DNA of 16,825 bases from Bacteroidales bacterium UBA1253 (GTDB taxonomy: Bacteria > Bacteroidota > Bacteroidia > Bacteroidales > Paludibacteraceae): positions 2,979 through 19,803 of the forward strand of contig DBVX01000025.1 in NCBI GenBank assembly GCA_002308815.1, given 5' to 3'. The notes below the pieces were generated by a model. The model did not search any database. It saw nothing but the letters and a program-made list of their open reading frames with translations, and was not told the DNA's origin. Both the position numbers and the translations under genes were made by a program. Within the stretch, counting starts at the first letter, position 1; each line of letters starts with the position of its first letter. Below, piece after piece: positions 6,359-15,278 of this stretch.

Positions 6359-6392
6359 CACTCCCCCTCTAAGTTAGAGGGGGCAGGGGGCG
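6359..6392 (-). repeat. GC-rich palindromic element, intergenic copy
   Basis: A perfect 10-base-pair stem, CCCCCTCTAA / TTAGAGGGGG around one G (6363-6383), followed by CAGGGGGCG. Read on the minus strand its flanks (CGCCCCCTG, and GAGGGGGAGTG at the end) match the element inside mod at 3541-3580, with a different inner stem. It lies 12 bases beyond the stop of the sulfatase gene. No T-run follows it in either direction, so a simple intrinsic terminator is not supported, though it could protect the 3' end of the transcript. Confidence 0.75.
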
Positions 6393-6403
6393 TGTGTCAA
6401 TCA

Positions 6404-8407
6404 TTATTCCACTGTTAGCTGATTGGTAATCATTCGTGTATAGTACTGCTGGATATATGCTTTCATATACCGCAGCATACGCTGTGTCTCATCGTTGTTC
6501 CCGCGTTCTGGCAACAAATCGTGTCGCAGCATCCGGTCACGTGTATAACAATACAACCGGGTGGGGCGTTGTCCGTCGAACTGAAGAAGCATACTGTCCG
6601 AGAAGCACTGGTATATGGGTTCGTTGTAGTTTACCACGTACTTGTGCTCATTCCTTTGCGTCAGCACATCTTCGCCGAAAGCGATATACGGATTGTCATA
6701 CCCCAGCGATCCGAGAATGGAGGGCATGATGTCCGCCTGCGAGACGGCGGTTGTGCTGTCCACACGTCCCTCATTCCACATCGGCGAATAGAAAATGATC
6801 GGCACCTCATACACCCCCTTGTCGTTCTGATACTCCGCGTGCATCAGTTCATTGGTATGATCGGCGGTGATGACGAAAAGAGTGTTTGAGTACCACGGCT
6901 GCGCCTTCGCATAGTCAAATATCTTCCGTAATGCGTTGTCCGTATAGCCGATGCAGTGGTGGAGCGGGGACGGTCCTTCGGGAAAAACGCCCTCATACCG
7001 CTTCGGAACTTGGAAAGGATGGTGAGAGGAGGCGGTGAAGACGGCGGTCATGAAAGGTTCGTGCATCCCGCTCATTGTGCGAGCATAGAATTGCAGGAAC
7101 TCCTCGTCCCAAATAGCCCAATAGCCGTCATAATCATCATTGTTATCGTACTCATCCTTACCGTAGTAGGAATTGAATCCGCAGCAACGCGCAAAAGCTT
7201 GAAAGCCCATCGAACCGTTGGGCGCACCGTGGAAGAACCCTGTCTGATATCCTTTTTTTTCAAGGCACGATGCTAACGAATTGATCGAATTGGTTGCGTA
7301 GGGAGTCAGTATATACGGTGAACCGAAGCGGGGAATGGAAGCCAGCACGCTCGGCATTGCGTCAATGGATTTTCTGCCTGTTGCAAACGAATGAACAAAC
7401 GTCACGCTGTGTGCCAGCAGTGAGTCCAGAAAAGGCGTGTATCCCGTATAAGTTCCGTTGTCCAAATCCTGATTATAGAACCCGAAATGCTCCTTGGCAA
7501 AACTCTCTAATATGAACACCACCACATTCATGTCCTTCCCCACAGGGTACGTATCCGTCCCCGGGTGCGGCAACACCAATCCTGCATTGTGAACAGGTGT
7601 ATATATCCCCTCCAACTCCTCTTCCGAAAAATATCCGGGATTGTGATACACGCTCCCCTCCAACGACCGCATCAGGCAGAAAGGCGTATTGAGCACAATG
7701 TTCGTTTCCGTCGGTCGATTGGTGTATTGCAGCGCATTGCTCAATGTGATAGGTCGGGTGAATGCACCGAAGCCGCCGCGTATGCCGATGACGGTAAAAT
7801 AGACGCTCACGCACAGCAGCGCCGTCTCCCGGACGTAGTACAGCCATCCGTTCCGGATGCCGTCGGTGTTCCCCTCGTTGCCTGTTGCCTGCTTTTTTGT
7901 ATAGGGTGAGCGCACACATGACAGCAGCAGAATGACAAGAGTGACGGTGAACAGCGACACATACCAATACTGCACCATCGATGTGAAGAAGATGGAGGCG
8001 AGGTTGCCGTCGTTCTCAAACTCCGTGAAGAAAGCCATTGTGGTGCGGCGGCCCGAGAAGCGCACGTACACCGTATCAACCGCATTGGCAAACAGTCCTA
8101 TGAGATTGGGAACAATGTAGAACCACAAGGCTGTGCATTGGTATCTCCTGTTCGTCCGCCACTGCCACGGAAGGGGTAGCAGCATCAGCAGCAGATACAC
8201 GCTGTTCAGATAGAGCAGGGCGGTCATGTCGAAACGGATGCCGCCGAGGCACATCTCCCATAGATGCGCGCCGCTCACATCGGGGTGCATGTCCCTGTTC
8301 ACCCAATAGTAGAACAGGCGCATCGCCATAAACACAACCATCATCAGCAGCCAGTTGCACACCGCCACCGTCCACGGATGATTCCAATAACGTTTTACCC
8401 TATTCAT
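6404..8407 (-). CDS. LtaS-type membrane sulfatase (phosphoglycerol/phosphoethanolamine transferase-like)
   Basis: A 667-residue inner-membrane enzyme of the alkaline-phosphatase-like sulfatase superfamily. About five membrane helices lie at 13-35, 53-78, 88-112, 140-165 and 188-212. A large extracytoplasmic domain follows, with VVVFILESF (metal ligand E301), [16 protein letters not shown] (S347 at the nucleophile place, where LtaS of Gram-positives has Thr), SSHHPF at 460-465 and ITADHTNE (D516, H517). The 46-residue step from E301 to S347 and the DH pair fit LtaS (E255, T300, D475, H476). Gram-negative bacteria lack lipoteichoic acid, so the likely job is transfer of a phospho-alcohol group to a glycan or lipid; the substrate is unknown. 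Its ATG overlaps the pth stop by four bases (ATGA), indicating translational coupling. Confidence 0.88.
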   Translation of the reverse strand: MNRVKRYWNHPWTVAVCNWLLMMVVFMAMRLFYYWVNRDMHPDVSGAHLWEMCLGGIRFDMTALLYLNSVYLLLMLLPLPWQWRTNRRYQCTALWFYIVPNLIGLFANAVDTVYVRFSGRRTTMAFFTEFENDGNLASIFFTSMVQYWYVSLFTVTLVILLLSCVRSPYTKKQATGNEGNTDGIRNGWLYYVRETALLCVSVYFTVIGIRGGFGAFTRPITLSNALQYTNRPTETNIVLNTPFCLMRSLEGSVYHNPGYFSEEELEGIYTPVHNAGLVLPHPGTDTYPVGKDMNVVVFILESFAKEHFGFYNQDLDNGTYTGYTPFLDSLLAHSVTFVHSFATGRKSIDAMPSVLASIPRFGSPYILTPYATNSINSLASCLEKKGYQTGFFHGAPNGSMGFQAFARCCGFNSYYGKDEYDNNDDYDGYWAIWDEEFLQFYARTMSGMHEPFMTAVFTASSHHPFQVPKRYEGVFPEGPSPLHHCIGYTDNALRKIFDYAKAQPWYSNTLFVITADHTNELMHAEYQNDKGVYEVPIIFYSPMWNEGRVDSTTAVSQADIMPSILGSLGYDNPYIAFGEDVLTQRNEHKYVVNYNEPIYQCFSDSMLLQFDGQRPTRLYCYTRDRMLRHDLLPERGNNDETQRMLRYMKAYIQQYYTRMITNQLTVE

Positions 8408-8967
8408 TTCTTGTTAAAAAGGTTCATCGTCCGTTCGATACCCTGCAGGCAGAAAGAGGGGATGATCTCCGTAGTGATTTTCAGCCGGTCGGGAAGTTGT
8501 TTCTCTTCGTCCTCGGTCCATTCGCCGAGTACGAAGTTCATCTGCGCGCCTTTGGGGTAGTCGTTGCCAATGCCGAACCGCACGCGCGCGTAAGCGTTCG
8601 TACCTAATACTTGCTCAATGTGTTTGAGTCCGTTGTGTCCACCCGCTGAGCCTTGCATACGGATGCGTATCGTTCCGAATGGAAGGTTCAGATCGTCCAC
8701 CAGCACGAGCATATTCTCCAGCGGAATCTTCTCCTCACCCATCCAGTAACGCACGGCGTTGCCGCTCAGATTCATAAAGGTGGATGGTTTGAGCAGGACG
8801 AGTTCTGCGTTCTTCACACGGCACCGCCCCACCATCCCGTAACGGCGGTCCTCAAATACAACGTTGGACGCTTCGGCGAAAGCGTCCAACATCTTGAATC
8901 CTATGTTGTGCCGGGTGTTACGGTACTCGTCGCCGATGTTGCCGAGCCCGACAATCAGGTATTTCAT
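8404..8967 (-). CDS. pth: Peptidyl-tRNA hydrolase
   Basis: Releases peptides from peptidyl-tRNA dropped by stalled ribosomes, recycling the tRNA in the cytosol. The 187-residue length is normal. The N-terminus [21 protein letters not shown] carries the catalytic His20. Other active-site segments are [17 protein letters not shown] and GGHNGLK, as in E. coli Pth. It lies 38 bases downstream of rplY on the same strand, a common pairing in bacteria, and its stop overlaps the next gene's start by four bases. No key residue is missing. Confidence 0.97.
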   Translation of the reverse strand: MKYLIVGLGNIGDEYRNTRHNIGFKMLDAFAEASNVVFEDRRYGMVGRCRVKNAELVLLKPSTFMNLSGNAVRYWMGEEKIPLENMLVLVDDLNLPFGTIRIRMQGSAGGHNGLKHIEQVLGTNAYARVRFGIGNDYPKGAQMNFVLGEWTEDEEKQLPDRLKITTEIIPSFCLQGIERTMNLFNKK

Positions 8968-9005
8968 CGTTTTGTCCGGTTGGTCAACCGTGAGGTTGAG
9001 CGTTA

Positions 9006-9572
9006 TTATTCAGCGGCAGCCGCTGCGCTGGCGCGTGTGGCCTTCACTTGTGCCACGCAGGCATCCTTCGGGTTCATGAAGCGCAGACCTTCCATCTGTA
9101 TGTCGCCAACGGCAATCTTCTTGCCAAGTCCGAGGGTGGTAACATCCACCACGATGCGGTCGGGAATTTGGGTATAGATGCCGTTCACTTTCAGTTTGCG
9201 CATGTCAAGACTCAGCTTACCGCCGGCTTTCACACCTTCGGCATGACCTTCCAGTTGCACGGGTATCTCCACGGTGACGGGCTTCTGCTCGTTCACCTCG
9301 AGGAAATCGATATGGAGGACATTGTCGCTGATGGGGTGGAACTGCAGTTCCTTGACCACAGCCGTATGCTTCTTGCCGCCAATGGTCAGCACTACAGCCA
9401 TCGTGTCGGGGGTGTAGATGAGTTTGCGTACATCATCGCTCTTGACGGTGAACATCACGTTTTCACCCAGTCCGTAGAGGTTGCAGGGAATCAGGTTCTG
9501 TTTGCGCAGCAGGGAGGCTGCCTTCTTGCCGGTTTCGGTGCGGACTTCGCCCGCCAGTTCAAATGTTTTCAT
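9006..9572 (-). CDS. rplY: 50S ribosomal protein L25/general stress protein Ctc
   Basis: Two-domain L25 of the TL5/CTC type, which binds 5S rRNA in the large subunit. The 188-residue protein begins [19 protein letters not shown]. The N-terminal 5S-binding domain (to about residue 90) contains [12 protein letters not shown] and [15 protein letters not shown]. The C-terminal beta domain contains [18 protein letters not shown] and a short Ala-rich tail. The tRNA-Gln ends 83 bases before the start, and no separate TAnnTTTG box is seen in between, so it is likely transcribed from the tRNA promoter. A 7-base inverted repeat (9599-9605 with 9627-9633) lies in the leader. Confidence 0.96.
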   Translation of the reverse strand: MKTFELAGEVRTETGKKAASLLRKQNLIPCNLYGLGENVMFTVKSDDVRKLIYTPDTMAVVLTIGGKKHTAVVKELQFHPISDNVLHIDFLEVNEQKPVTVEIPVQLEGHAEGVKAGGKLSLDMRKLKVNGIYTQIPDRIVVDVTTLGLGKKIAVGDIQMEGLRFMNPKDACVAQVKATRASAAAAAE

Positions 9573-9655
9573 ACTGTTTGTATTGTGTTACTCAATATAG
9601 GACAGAAAAAAAAGGTCGTGCAAAGGCTGTCCTTATCCCATCACACTGTTTTTGT

Positions 9656-9725
9656 TGCCTAACGAGGAATCGAACCTCGCCCCTCAGAACCAAAATCTGA
9701 TGTACTACCGATATACGATTAGGCA
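9656..9725 (-). tRNA. tRNA-Gln (anticodon UUG)
   Basis: Read on the minus strand the 70 bases fold as a full cloverleaf. Acceptor TGCCTAA pairs with TTAGGCA, and the D-stem is GTA/TAC. The anticodon arm is TCAGA-TTTTGGT-TCTGA, giving anticodon TTG (Gln, CAA). The variable loop is GGGG, and the T-arm is CGAGG-TTCGATT-CCTCG. CCA is not encoded. It precedes rplY and pth in the same direction. Confidence 0.96.
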
Positions 9726-9791
9726 ATGACTTCCTGAGGAATTAGTGCAATAATGTACGTATGAAACACTAAAAACTTCCGAAAGCGGCTG

Positions 9792-9822
9792 CAAAAGTAC
9801 GGTGTTTTTCCAAACCGTCAAA
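9792..9822 (-). promoter_or_regulatory. Bacteroidetes-type promoter for tRNA-Gln and probably rplY-pth
   Basis: On the minus strand TTTG (9819-9822), a 19-base spacer, then TACTTTTG (9792-9799) match the -33/-7 consensus TTTG...TAnnTTTG exactly. The predicted start is about 60 bases before the tRNA. It lies in the 142-base gap between the GumN/TraB-like gene and the tRNA. Confidence 0.8.
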
Positions 9823-9867
9823 ACTTTTTTCACTTTTTCGCCATTTTTCGTATGTTTGCGGCTGCGT

Positions 9868-10773
9868 TCATTTATTCACCCGTCTGACGTGGTAGCCCTC
9901 CTTACGCAGGAGGGCAATCAACCCCTTGTCGCCGCCGAGGCAGACGGCATTGAGCGTGACAAAAGCCTTCCCTTCTTTCAGGTATGGATGCAAACGTTTG
10001 ACCCATTGTAAATTGCGTTTTGCATAGACGGCGTAGTCGGAGTAGGAGAGGGTGGAGCGGTTGTCCGGACTCTCTATCGCAAAAGCCATATCGCCCAAAC
10101 TTCCCCGGAGGTAACTGCTGCGGAGCGAACGCTCCAACTGCACCTCACGTTCGGGATAACGGACAATCTGAAGCAATTCGCCGCACTGGTACTCAAACGG
10201 TTCGCGGTCAAAAGTCATATAGAGCGTCTCGCCCAAGTCATCCAGTCCGATGACCGGTATCTTCGTCTGCTGCGCCACCTGCTCGAAGAAGGAACCCATA
10301 CTGCGCTCCTCGTCAAAACCGAGATACTGCTTCATCAGAGCCATACGGTACAACTCGGTCAGGTACGAGGGTTTCATACGGCTCAACTGCTCAACAGACA
10401 TACCTAATGTCAGTATAAGCGCGTTGCTGACAGTTTGATAGTCATCTTGATTGTAGTATCCTTTCAATACTGTTGAGTCGGGCAGGAGTGCCGCCTTTCG
10501 AAGAGCAGAGATAGCTTCGTAGTCCTCTACTGCAAACTCTGTAATCACCTTGTCGCAGCGCGAGAAGATGGTGAAAACATTGGGGATAGTGTCAAGGAAT
10601 GTGCGGTTGACCAACGGATAGGTCGCCAGCAGATAGGACTTGGCTTTCACGCCATTGCCGGAAATCTCGTACAGCAATTGGGCGTGAAGAAGGCAGGGAA
10701 GGATGACAACGAAAAGAGAAACAACAAACCGGCGATGGATTCTATGTGACAGCGTATTCATATACAAGGACAT
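9868..10773 (-). CDS. TraB/GumN-like exported protein lacking the signature histidines
   Basis: A 301-residue protein of the TraB/GumN type, a putative metalloprotease-like fold. A signal peptide ends near LLHA (about residue 31), followed by LLYEISGNGVKAKSYLLATYPLV. In active family members that last stretch reads GT(M/H)HL; here it is ATYP at 50-53. The C-terminal signature, normally GAGHLPG before GLI.LLRK.GY, reads NAVCLGG (275-281) before KGLIALLRKEGYHV. Conserved Glu (VITEF) and Arg-Asn-x-x-Trp (KRNLQW) remain. It may therefore be a non-catalytic paralogue. The start could also be Met5 (10761). It begins one base after the TPR gene stop, so the two are probably co-translated. A periplasmic location is inferred. 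Confidence 0.8.
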   Translation of the reverse strand: MSLYMNTLSHRIHRRFVVSLFVVILPCLLHAQLLYEISGNGVKAKSYLLATYPLVNRTFLDTIPNVFTIFSRCDKVITEFAVEDYEAISALRKAALLPDSTVLKGYYNQDDYQTVSNALILTLGMSVEQLSRMKPSYLTELYRMALMKQYLGFDEERSMGSFFEQVAQQTKIPVIGLDDLGETLYMTFDREPFEYQCGELLQIVRYPEREVQLERSLRSSYLRGSLGDMAFAIESPDNRSTLSYSDYAVYAKRNLQWVKRLHPYLKEGKAFVTLNAVCLGGDKGLIALLRKEGYHVRRVNK

Positions 10774-10774
10774 T

Positions 10775-12820
10775 CTATTGGAAACGGGTTATCAGATTAT
10801 ACGCCTGATAGATACCCAGTTCGCCCGCCTTGCTCAAATCGGCGATACCTTCCTCCACTCGGTCGGTATAGATGTAGGTAAGCCCCCTGTTGAAATACGC
10901 TTCCGCAAAGTCCGCATCGCAGTCAATAGCCTGTGTGTAGTGGCGGATGGCGGCATCAAAGTCCTTCTGCTGGCATAGGATGTTCGCCATGTTGTAGTAG
11001 GCGAAGGCAAAATCGGGCTGAAGACGGATCACATAATCGTAGTCGCGCAGCATGATGTCGAAGTCCATCTCCGCCTTGCCTGCCGCCGCCTGACCCTTGT
11101 ACTCCGTCTGTGTCTCGCCGCTTGCGATGCGGTATTCCAACAACTTGTACCGCCAGTTGGCGCGGCAGAAGGTGATGACAGTCACGGCGTTGTCATCTTT
11201 CTGCGTCTGGAGGATGGTCAGTGCGCGGGTGCAGTCGTCAATGGCGGAGGCATAGTCCTGCACGAGGGCGAACTCCACTGCGCGGGAGAAATACAGATAT
11301 GGGTCTTGGTTCGTGTCCAGCCGGCGGCTCAGTTGTGTGATTTGCTCGAAGTGGCCGTTCACCATATCCGCTGTGAGGGTCAGTTCCTGACTGGTGGCGT
11401 GCAACGAAGATGGTAACACCTTCTTGCGGTTGAAGCGGTCCAGCGAGGCGTGCGAGTAGTTCGTCCGGCGCATTGACTGCTGCGTTATATAGTATGATAG
11501 GATGATATTCTGCTCATTAACCACATCCGCGTACCGTTTCTGGACGGCTCCGCGTGTCTGCGAAGAGTAGGCGGTTGTTTTGTCTTGTTGCTCTTCGCCG
11601 TTCTGTGCCGTGCGGGCGGAGAACTCCTTGCGGCGGTTGCGCCGGTCGGGGGATGCCTTCGCCAGATGCACATCCGTATTGGGTGTGTTCAGCGAATCTG
11701 TGGACAAAGCCATCAGACTGTCCTTCTTCTGCTCCAGTTCGTATGCGGTCTTGCGGTAGTCGTAAGCGGCTTTCTTCTCGCCGAGAGCCGTCTTTGCCTG
11801 CGCCGCGAGATAATAGGACGGCAGGAAGTACGGATAGACCGCTATCATTGTGTCCAGATCGCTTACTGCCGGTTGCCATTGTCCCAGTTCCATCAGCACC
11901 ACGCTCCGCTGGTAGCGCATCTCTGTGTCTTCGGGACGCAGGTCAATAGCCTTTTCCAAGTCCTCCAGCGCACGGTTGTAGTCGCCCACTTCGGCGCGCA
12001 ACACCCCCCGGTTGTAGTAACAGGAAGCATCTTCAGGAGCCAGTCGTACCGCCTCGTCGTAATCCGACAGCGCACCGCGATAATTATGCTGACGGTAGCA
12101 GAGGATGCCCCGGTTGATATAGTCGCCCGCCCACTTGGATCCAAGGTCGATGGCGCGAGTCAGATCCGCCATCGCCGCCGAGTCACGGTCAAGGTAAATG
12201 TCCACCAAACCGAGAGCCGACCACGCGGCGGCATTCTGCGAATCGTAGCGCACATTCTGCGACAGACAGTCATACGCGCAGGCGGTGTCCTTCCTGTTCA
12301 GACAGATAACGCCCTTCTCAAAGAGGAATGCGGGCGAAGTCGGCTCACGACCGAGCAGGTAATCCATATCCCGCAGCGCCTCCTCCCATTTCTGCTGCTG
12401 GGACAGCACATCGGCGCGCAGCATCAGATAACTCTTGTTGTCGGGAGAGAAGACAAGCGCCTGCGTGAAATCCTGTTCGGCCTTCAGGTATTCGCCCATT
12501 TGGCGATAGACATACCCGCGTGTGTAGAACGCTCCCGGGTGGAAGGGATTGCGCTCGATGGAGGAATTGCAGTCGCCGAGCGCGCCCGTGTAGTCCTGCA
12601 ACTGAATCTTGGCTATCGCACGAAGCAGGAAAGGCTCGGCGAGATAGGGCTTGAGCTTGATGACCTGGTTGAAGTATTGGATGGAGAGCACATAGTCCTC
12701 GAAGTAGAGCGCGTTGCGGCCGATGGCGGTTATGCGGTCGGTGTTCAGTTGCGCGCGGCACGGCATCCAGCCACCCGCCCAAAGCAATACCAATGAGATA
12801 TAAATATGCAGGTACTTCAT
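10775..12820 (-). CDS. Exported TPR-repeat protein
   Basis: A 681-residue protein with about 13 tetratricopeptide repeats. Ten lie in tandem from about residue 25 to 370 (for example LRAIAKIQLQDYTGALGDC, YYNRGVLRAEVGDYNRALED). A basic linker without clear repeats follows. Three more lie near the end (FSRAVEFALVQDYASAIDDC, YYNMANILCQQKDFDAAIRHY, YFNRGLTYIYTDRVEEGIADL). TPR proteins act as binding scaffolds; the partner is not known. I chose the ATG at 12820 because MKYLHIYISLVLLWAGG...CRAQ is a signal peptide, and because a start at 12901 would overlap the previous gene and add a non-signal stretch. The gene starts 7 bases after that gene's end and is followed one base later by the TraB-like gene. 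A periplasmic location is inferred. Confidence 0.9.
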   Translation of the reverse strand: MKYLHIYISLVLLWAGGWMPCRAQLNTDRITAIGRNALYFEDYVLSIQYFNQVIKLKPYLAEPFLLRAIAKIQLQDYTGALGDCNSSIERNPFHPGAFYTRGYVYRQMGEYLKAEQDFTQALVFSPDNKSYLMLRADVLSQQQKWEEALRDMDYLLGREPTSPAFLFEKGVICLNRKDTACAYDCLSQNVRYDSQNAAAWSALGLVDIYLDRDSAAMADLTRAIDLGSKWAGDYINRGILCYRQHNYRGALSDYDEAVRLAPEDASCYYNRGVLRAEVGDYNRALEDLEKAIDLRPEDTEMRYQRSVVLMELGQWQPAVSDLDTMIAVYPYFLPSYYLAAQAKTALGEKKAAYDYRKTAYELEQKKDSLMALSTDSLNTPNTDVHLAKASPDRRNRRKEFSARTAQNGEEQQDKTTAYSSQTRGAVQKRYADVVNEQNIILSYYITQQSMRRTNYSHASLDRFNRKKVLPSSLHATSQELTLTADMVNGHFEQITQLSRRLDTNQDPYLYFSRAVEFALVQDYASAIDDCTRALTILQTQKDDNAVTVITFCRANWRYKLLEYRIASGETQTEYKGQAAAGKAEMDFDIMLRDYDYVIRLQPDFAFAYYNMANILCQQKDFDAAIRHYTQAIDCDADFAEAYFNRGLTYIYTDRVEEGIADLSKAGELGIYQAYNLITRFQ

Positions 12821-12827
12821 TACATTG

Positions 12828-13289
12828 TTATAAATCGCCCGACCAACCGTGTCCCAAATCCCAATGCTCGTCATATACAAACTCAAAGTATGGCAGAGCA
12901 AAATACTTGTCTATCAATTGAGTCAGTTCTTCTTGGATGGGTTCAGCCCATTTGCCGATCAGTACGATGAACTTGTCTATATTCCATGCCACACGACCGC
13001 GCGGAATCTGTGTGTAATCGCCTTTGAACTTGGTAGGCTTATGCTGTGCTACCGCACGGAAATACTGCTCTTTCCATATCTGACGGTGTAGGCGGGGATA
13101 ATTGATGAAAGGCAGACCTTTCTCCGCAGCATCCTCCACCATCTTGGGGGTCAGCTCCTTCTTGTAAACGCCGAAAAAATCTCTCTCTGCCGTATCATAC
13201 CAAAAGATTCCTATGGCGGGCATAGGCTCGTCGTACTGCCGCATATCGGCTATCTGTTGATTCCGTTCGTTAGTTGTCAGTATATTCAT
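12828..13289 (-). CDS. Conserved protein of unknown function, 153 residues
   Basis: A soluble protein without signal peptide or membrane helix. Characteristic segments are IGIFWYDTAERDFFGVYKKELTP, GLPFINYPRLHR, FKGDYTQIPRGRVAW and the C-terminal FVYDEHWDLGHGWSGD. These look conserved (many aromatic residues, Gly, Asp and His), and I have the impression of similar stand-alone proteins in diverse bacteria, but I recognise no named domain. The ordered YTQIPRGRV and EHWDLGHGW motifs could be a binding surface or active site; this is a guess. It sits 12 bases after rlmN and 7 bases before the TPR gene, on the same strand, so it belongs to that operon. Confidence 0.8.
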   Translation of the reverse strand: MNILTTNERNQQIADMRQYDEPMPAIGIFWYDTAERDFFGVYKKELTPKMVEDAAEKGLPFINYPRLHRQIWKEQYFRAVAQHKPTKFKGDYTQIPRGRVAWNIDKFIVLIGKWAEPIQEELTQLIDKYFALPYFEFVYDEHWDLGHGWSGDL

Positions 13290-13301
13290 ATTAAATGTGT
13301 T

Positions 13302-14333
13302 TTACTTGTCTTTTAGTGCGTTGACCAACATTCCGCAGGCGGCCTGTATGTCCTCGCCACGGCTTCGGCGGATGGTGGTCGTTATACCCTTTTCGGTAAG
13401 GTAGTCGCGCAGCCACACCATCTGTTTCTCGTCCGATGAGGGGAAATGCTGTCCGTTGAGTTGTTCAGCACCCTCGTGGAAACGGATCAGGTTCACGCGG
13501 CAGGGCAGTCCTCGCAACAACCGTACTAGCTCATTGGCGTGACGCGGCGTGTCGTTCATACCGCCCCAGCAGATATACTCGAAACTCAACCGTCGCTGGT
13601 GGGCGAAATCGTACTTGCGCAACTCTTTGACAGTCTCCGCGATAGGGTATGCTTTCTCCGTCGGCATGATTGCCGCCCGCTCCTCGTGGAAGGGATTGTG
13701 CAGCGAAATCGCCACGTGACAATCCGACTCTTGCAAGAACCGTGCCAGCCCGGGCATCACGCCTACGCTGCTTACCGTGATGCGCTTGGGCGACCAGCCG
13801 TAGCCCCAGTCGGAAGTGAGTACGTCCAGCATATGCAGCACCTCGTCCAAGTTGTCCATCGGTTCGCCCTCGCCCATCAGCACCAGATTGGTCAGTCTGC
13901 CGTCCGTCATCCCGTCAATCGTCAGTATCTGGTTGAGCATCTCCGCCGCCGTCAAGTGCTTGCGGAAACCCAATGTGCCGGTCATGCAGAAAGCGCAGCG
14001 CATACGGCATCCCGCCTGCGTGCTGATGCAAAGTGTGTTCCTTTCCTCCTCCGGAATCAGCACTGTTTCCACGTATTCTTTTCCGACTTGGAACAGGAAC
14101 TTGCGCGTACCGTCTTCCGACTCAACCGCTGCGACGGGCTTTGTTCTTCCGGTTATAAGGCCGTTCGCAAGCGTTTGCCGCCCTTTAATGGAGATGTTCG
14201 TCATCTCTTCAAACGACTCCGCACGCTTCCTATACAGCCATTCCGCCAACTGCTTTCCCGTATAGCGGGGCAGTCCCGCACCAACGGCAACCGCCTGCAA
14301 TTCCTCGATATTTTTGCCAAGAAGCGGGAACAT
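13302..14333 (-). CDS. rlmN: Dual-specificity 23S rRNA/tRNA adenine C2-methyltransferase RlmN
   Basis: Radical SAM enzyme that methylates C2 of A2503 in 23S rRNA and A37 in some tRNAs. The 343-residue protein has the 4Fe-4S motif CRMRCAFC (C109, C113, C116). Upstream Cys102 is seven residues before it, as in E. coli, where C118 precedes C125. The C-terminal AACGML (C333) matches the methyl-carrying Cys355. SAM-binding GEGEPMDN and the helical N-terminal WLYRKRAESFEEMTNIS are also present. It lies 12 bases after ribF. All key residues are intact. Confidence 0.97.
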   Translation of the reverse strand: MFPLLGKNIEELQAVAVGAGLPRYTGKQLAEWLYRKRAESFEEMTNISIKGRQTLANGLITGRTKPVAAVESEDGTRKFLFQVGKEYVETVLIPEEERNTLCISTQAGCRMRCAFCMTGTLGFRKHLTAAEMLNQILTIDGMTDGRLTNLVLMGEGEPMDNLDEVLHMLDVLTSDWGYGWSPKRITVSSVGVMPGLARFLQESDCHVAISLHNPFHEERAAIMPTEKAYPIAETVKELRKYDFAHQRRLSFEYICWGGMNDTPRHANELVRLLRGLPCRVNLIRFHEGAEQLNGQHFPSSDEKQMVWLRDYLTEKGITTTIRRSRGEDIQAACGMLVNALKDK

Positions 14334-14345
14334 GAATCAATCGTA

Positions 14346-15278
14346 TCAGTTCTCCATGCAAAGGAGGATATCTTTTTCTATCTGATGCCGGAGTGCGTCA
14401 AGCGATTCAAAACGCTGCTCGTTGCGTATGTGGTGGAGAATCTCCACCCGCAGCAACTGGTTGTAGAGGTTGCCCTCAAACCCTATGATATGCACCTCGA
14501 TATAGGTGCGCGGCTCATCCCTGTCCTGCACGGTCGGGTTGGTACCCACGTTCATCACGGCGCGATAGACCGTGCCGCTGATTTCTGTCCGGACGGCATA
14601 CACCCCGTCTTTCGGAAGCAGTTTGTCGGGGTCGGAGAGCGATATGTTTGCGGTCGGGAAACCTAACCGTGTACCTAAACCTTTGCCGTGCACGACTTTG
14701 CCGAAGAGCGAGTATTCGCGCCCGAGCATTTCATTGGCGGCCTCCACATATCCGTTCTGCAGTGCCTTGCGGATGCGGGAAGAGGAGATGGGGCAGGACT
14801 TGTCCGGCGAAAAAGCGTCCTCCGTATTGCCACTGTCAGAAAGGGCGGACGATGAGGCTTCTTTCAGCAGCGTCACTTCCACACCCGCTTTTTTCCCCGC
14901 CTGCACGTAGTCTTCAAAAGCGGTGAGACGGTCGCTGCCGAACCGGTGGTCATACCCCATCATCACGACCGTGACATCGTACCTTTCGTGCAAGTAACGC
15001 ATAAACTGCTCCGCCGTCTGCCGCTGTATGTCCGCAAAATCGAGCATCACCACCTTTTCCGCGCCGCACGCCTCGAGCAGGGCTCTGCGCTCGTCACGGG
15101 TGGTGAGAAGCCGCTCCGTGCTGCCGGTAAGCAGGTTGCGGGGATGAGTAAAGAACGTGACAACCAAACTCTGGAGACCTCGTTGTTCCGCCTCCAAAAC
15201 AAGTTGACGGAGCAGGAACTGATGTCCCAGATGCACCCCGTCAAACATCCCGATGGTGGCTATACGGTTCAAATTCAC
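14346..15278 (-). CDS. ribF: Bifunctional riboflavin kinase/FAD synthetase
   Basis: Makes FMN from riboflavin and FAD from FMN. In the 310-residue protein the N-terminal FMN adenylyltransferase has GMFDGVHLGH (10-19), VMMGYDHRFGSDR and CPISSSRIRKAL. The C-terminal flavokinase has HGKGLGTRLGFPTANIS and DGVYAVRTE. Length is normal. The start codon is GTG at 15276-15278, overlapping the MFS permease stop by four bases (GTGA), so translation is probably coupled. Confidence 0.96.
   Translation of the reverse strand: MNLNRIATIGMFDGVHLGHQFLLRQLVLEAEQRGLQSLVVTFFTHPRNLLTGSTERLLTTRDERRALLEACGAEKVVMLDFADIQRQTAEQFMRYLHERYDVTVVMMGYDHRFGSDRLTAFEDYVQAGKKAGVEVTLLKEASSSALSDSGNTEDAFSPDKSCPISSSRIRKALQNGYVEAANEMLGREYSLFGKVVHGKGLGTRLGFPTANISLSDPDKLLPKDGVYAVRTEISGTVYRAVMNVGTNPTVQDRDEPRTYIEVHIIGFEGNLYNQLLRVEILHHIRNEQRFESLDALRHQIEKDILLCMEN

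Noticed and set aside
6359..6392. Intrinsic terminator after the sulfatase gene
   Set aside because: The hairpin is strong but no T-run follows on the minus strand, and the same element occurs inside mod.
9599..9633. Inverted repeat AGGACAG/CTGTCCT in the rplY leader as an L25 control element
   Set aside because: A 7-base-pair stem with a 21-base loop is weak, and no known L25 regulatory motif is recognised.
9849..9880. Another GTATGTTT guide copy
   Set aside because: It is not followed by a hairpin and matches only a few bases; chance is enough to explain it.
11585..12796. 403-codon open frame on the plus strand
   Set aside because: It lies entirely antisense to the TPR gene, has no recognisable domain, and is explained by the GC-rich codon use of that gene.
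12821..12901. Earlier ATG for the TPR gene at 12901
   Set aside because: It would overlap the previous gene by 74 bases and put 27 extra residues before a clear signal peptide starting MKYLHIY.
13539..14666. 375-codon open frame on the plus strand
   Set aside because: It is antisense across rlmN and ribF, both of which show intact catalytic motifs.
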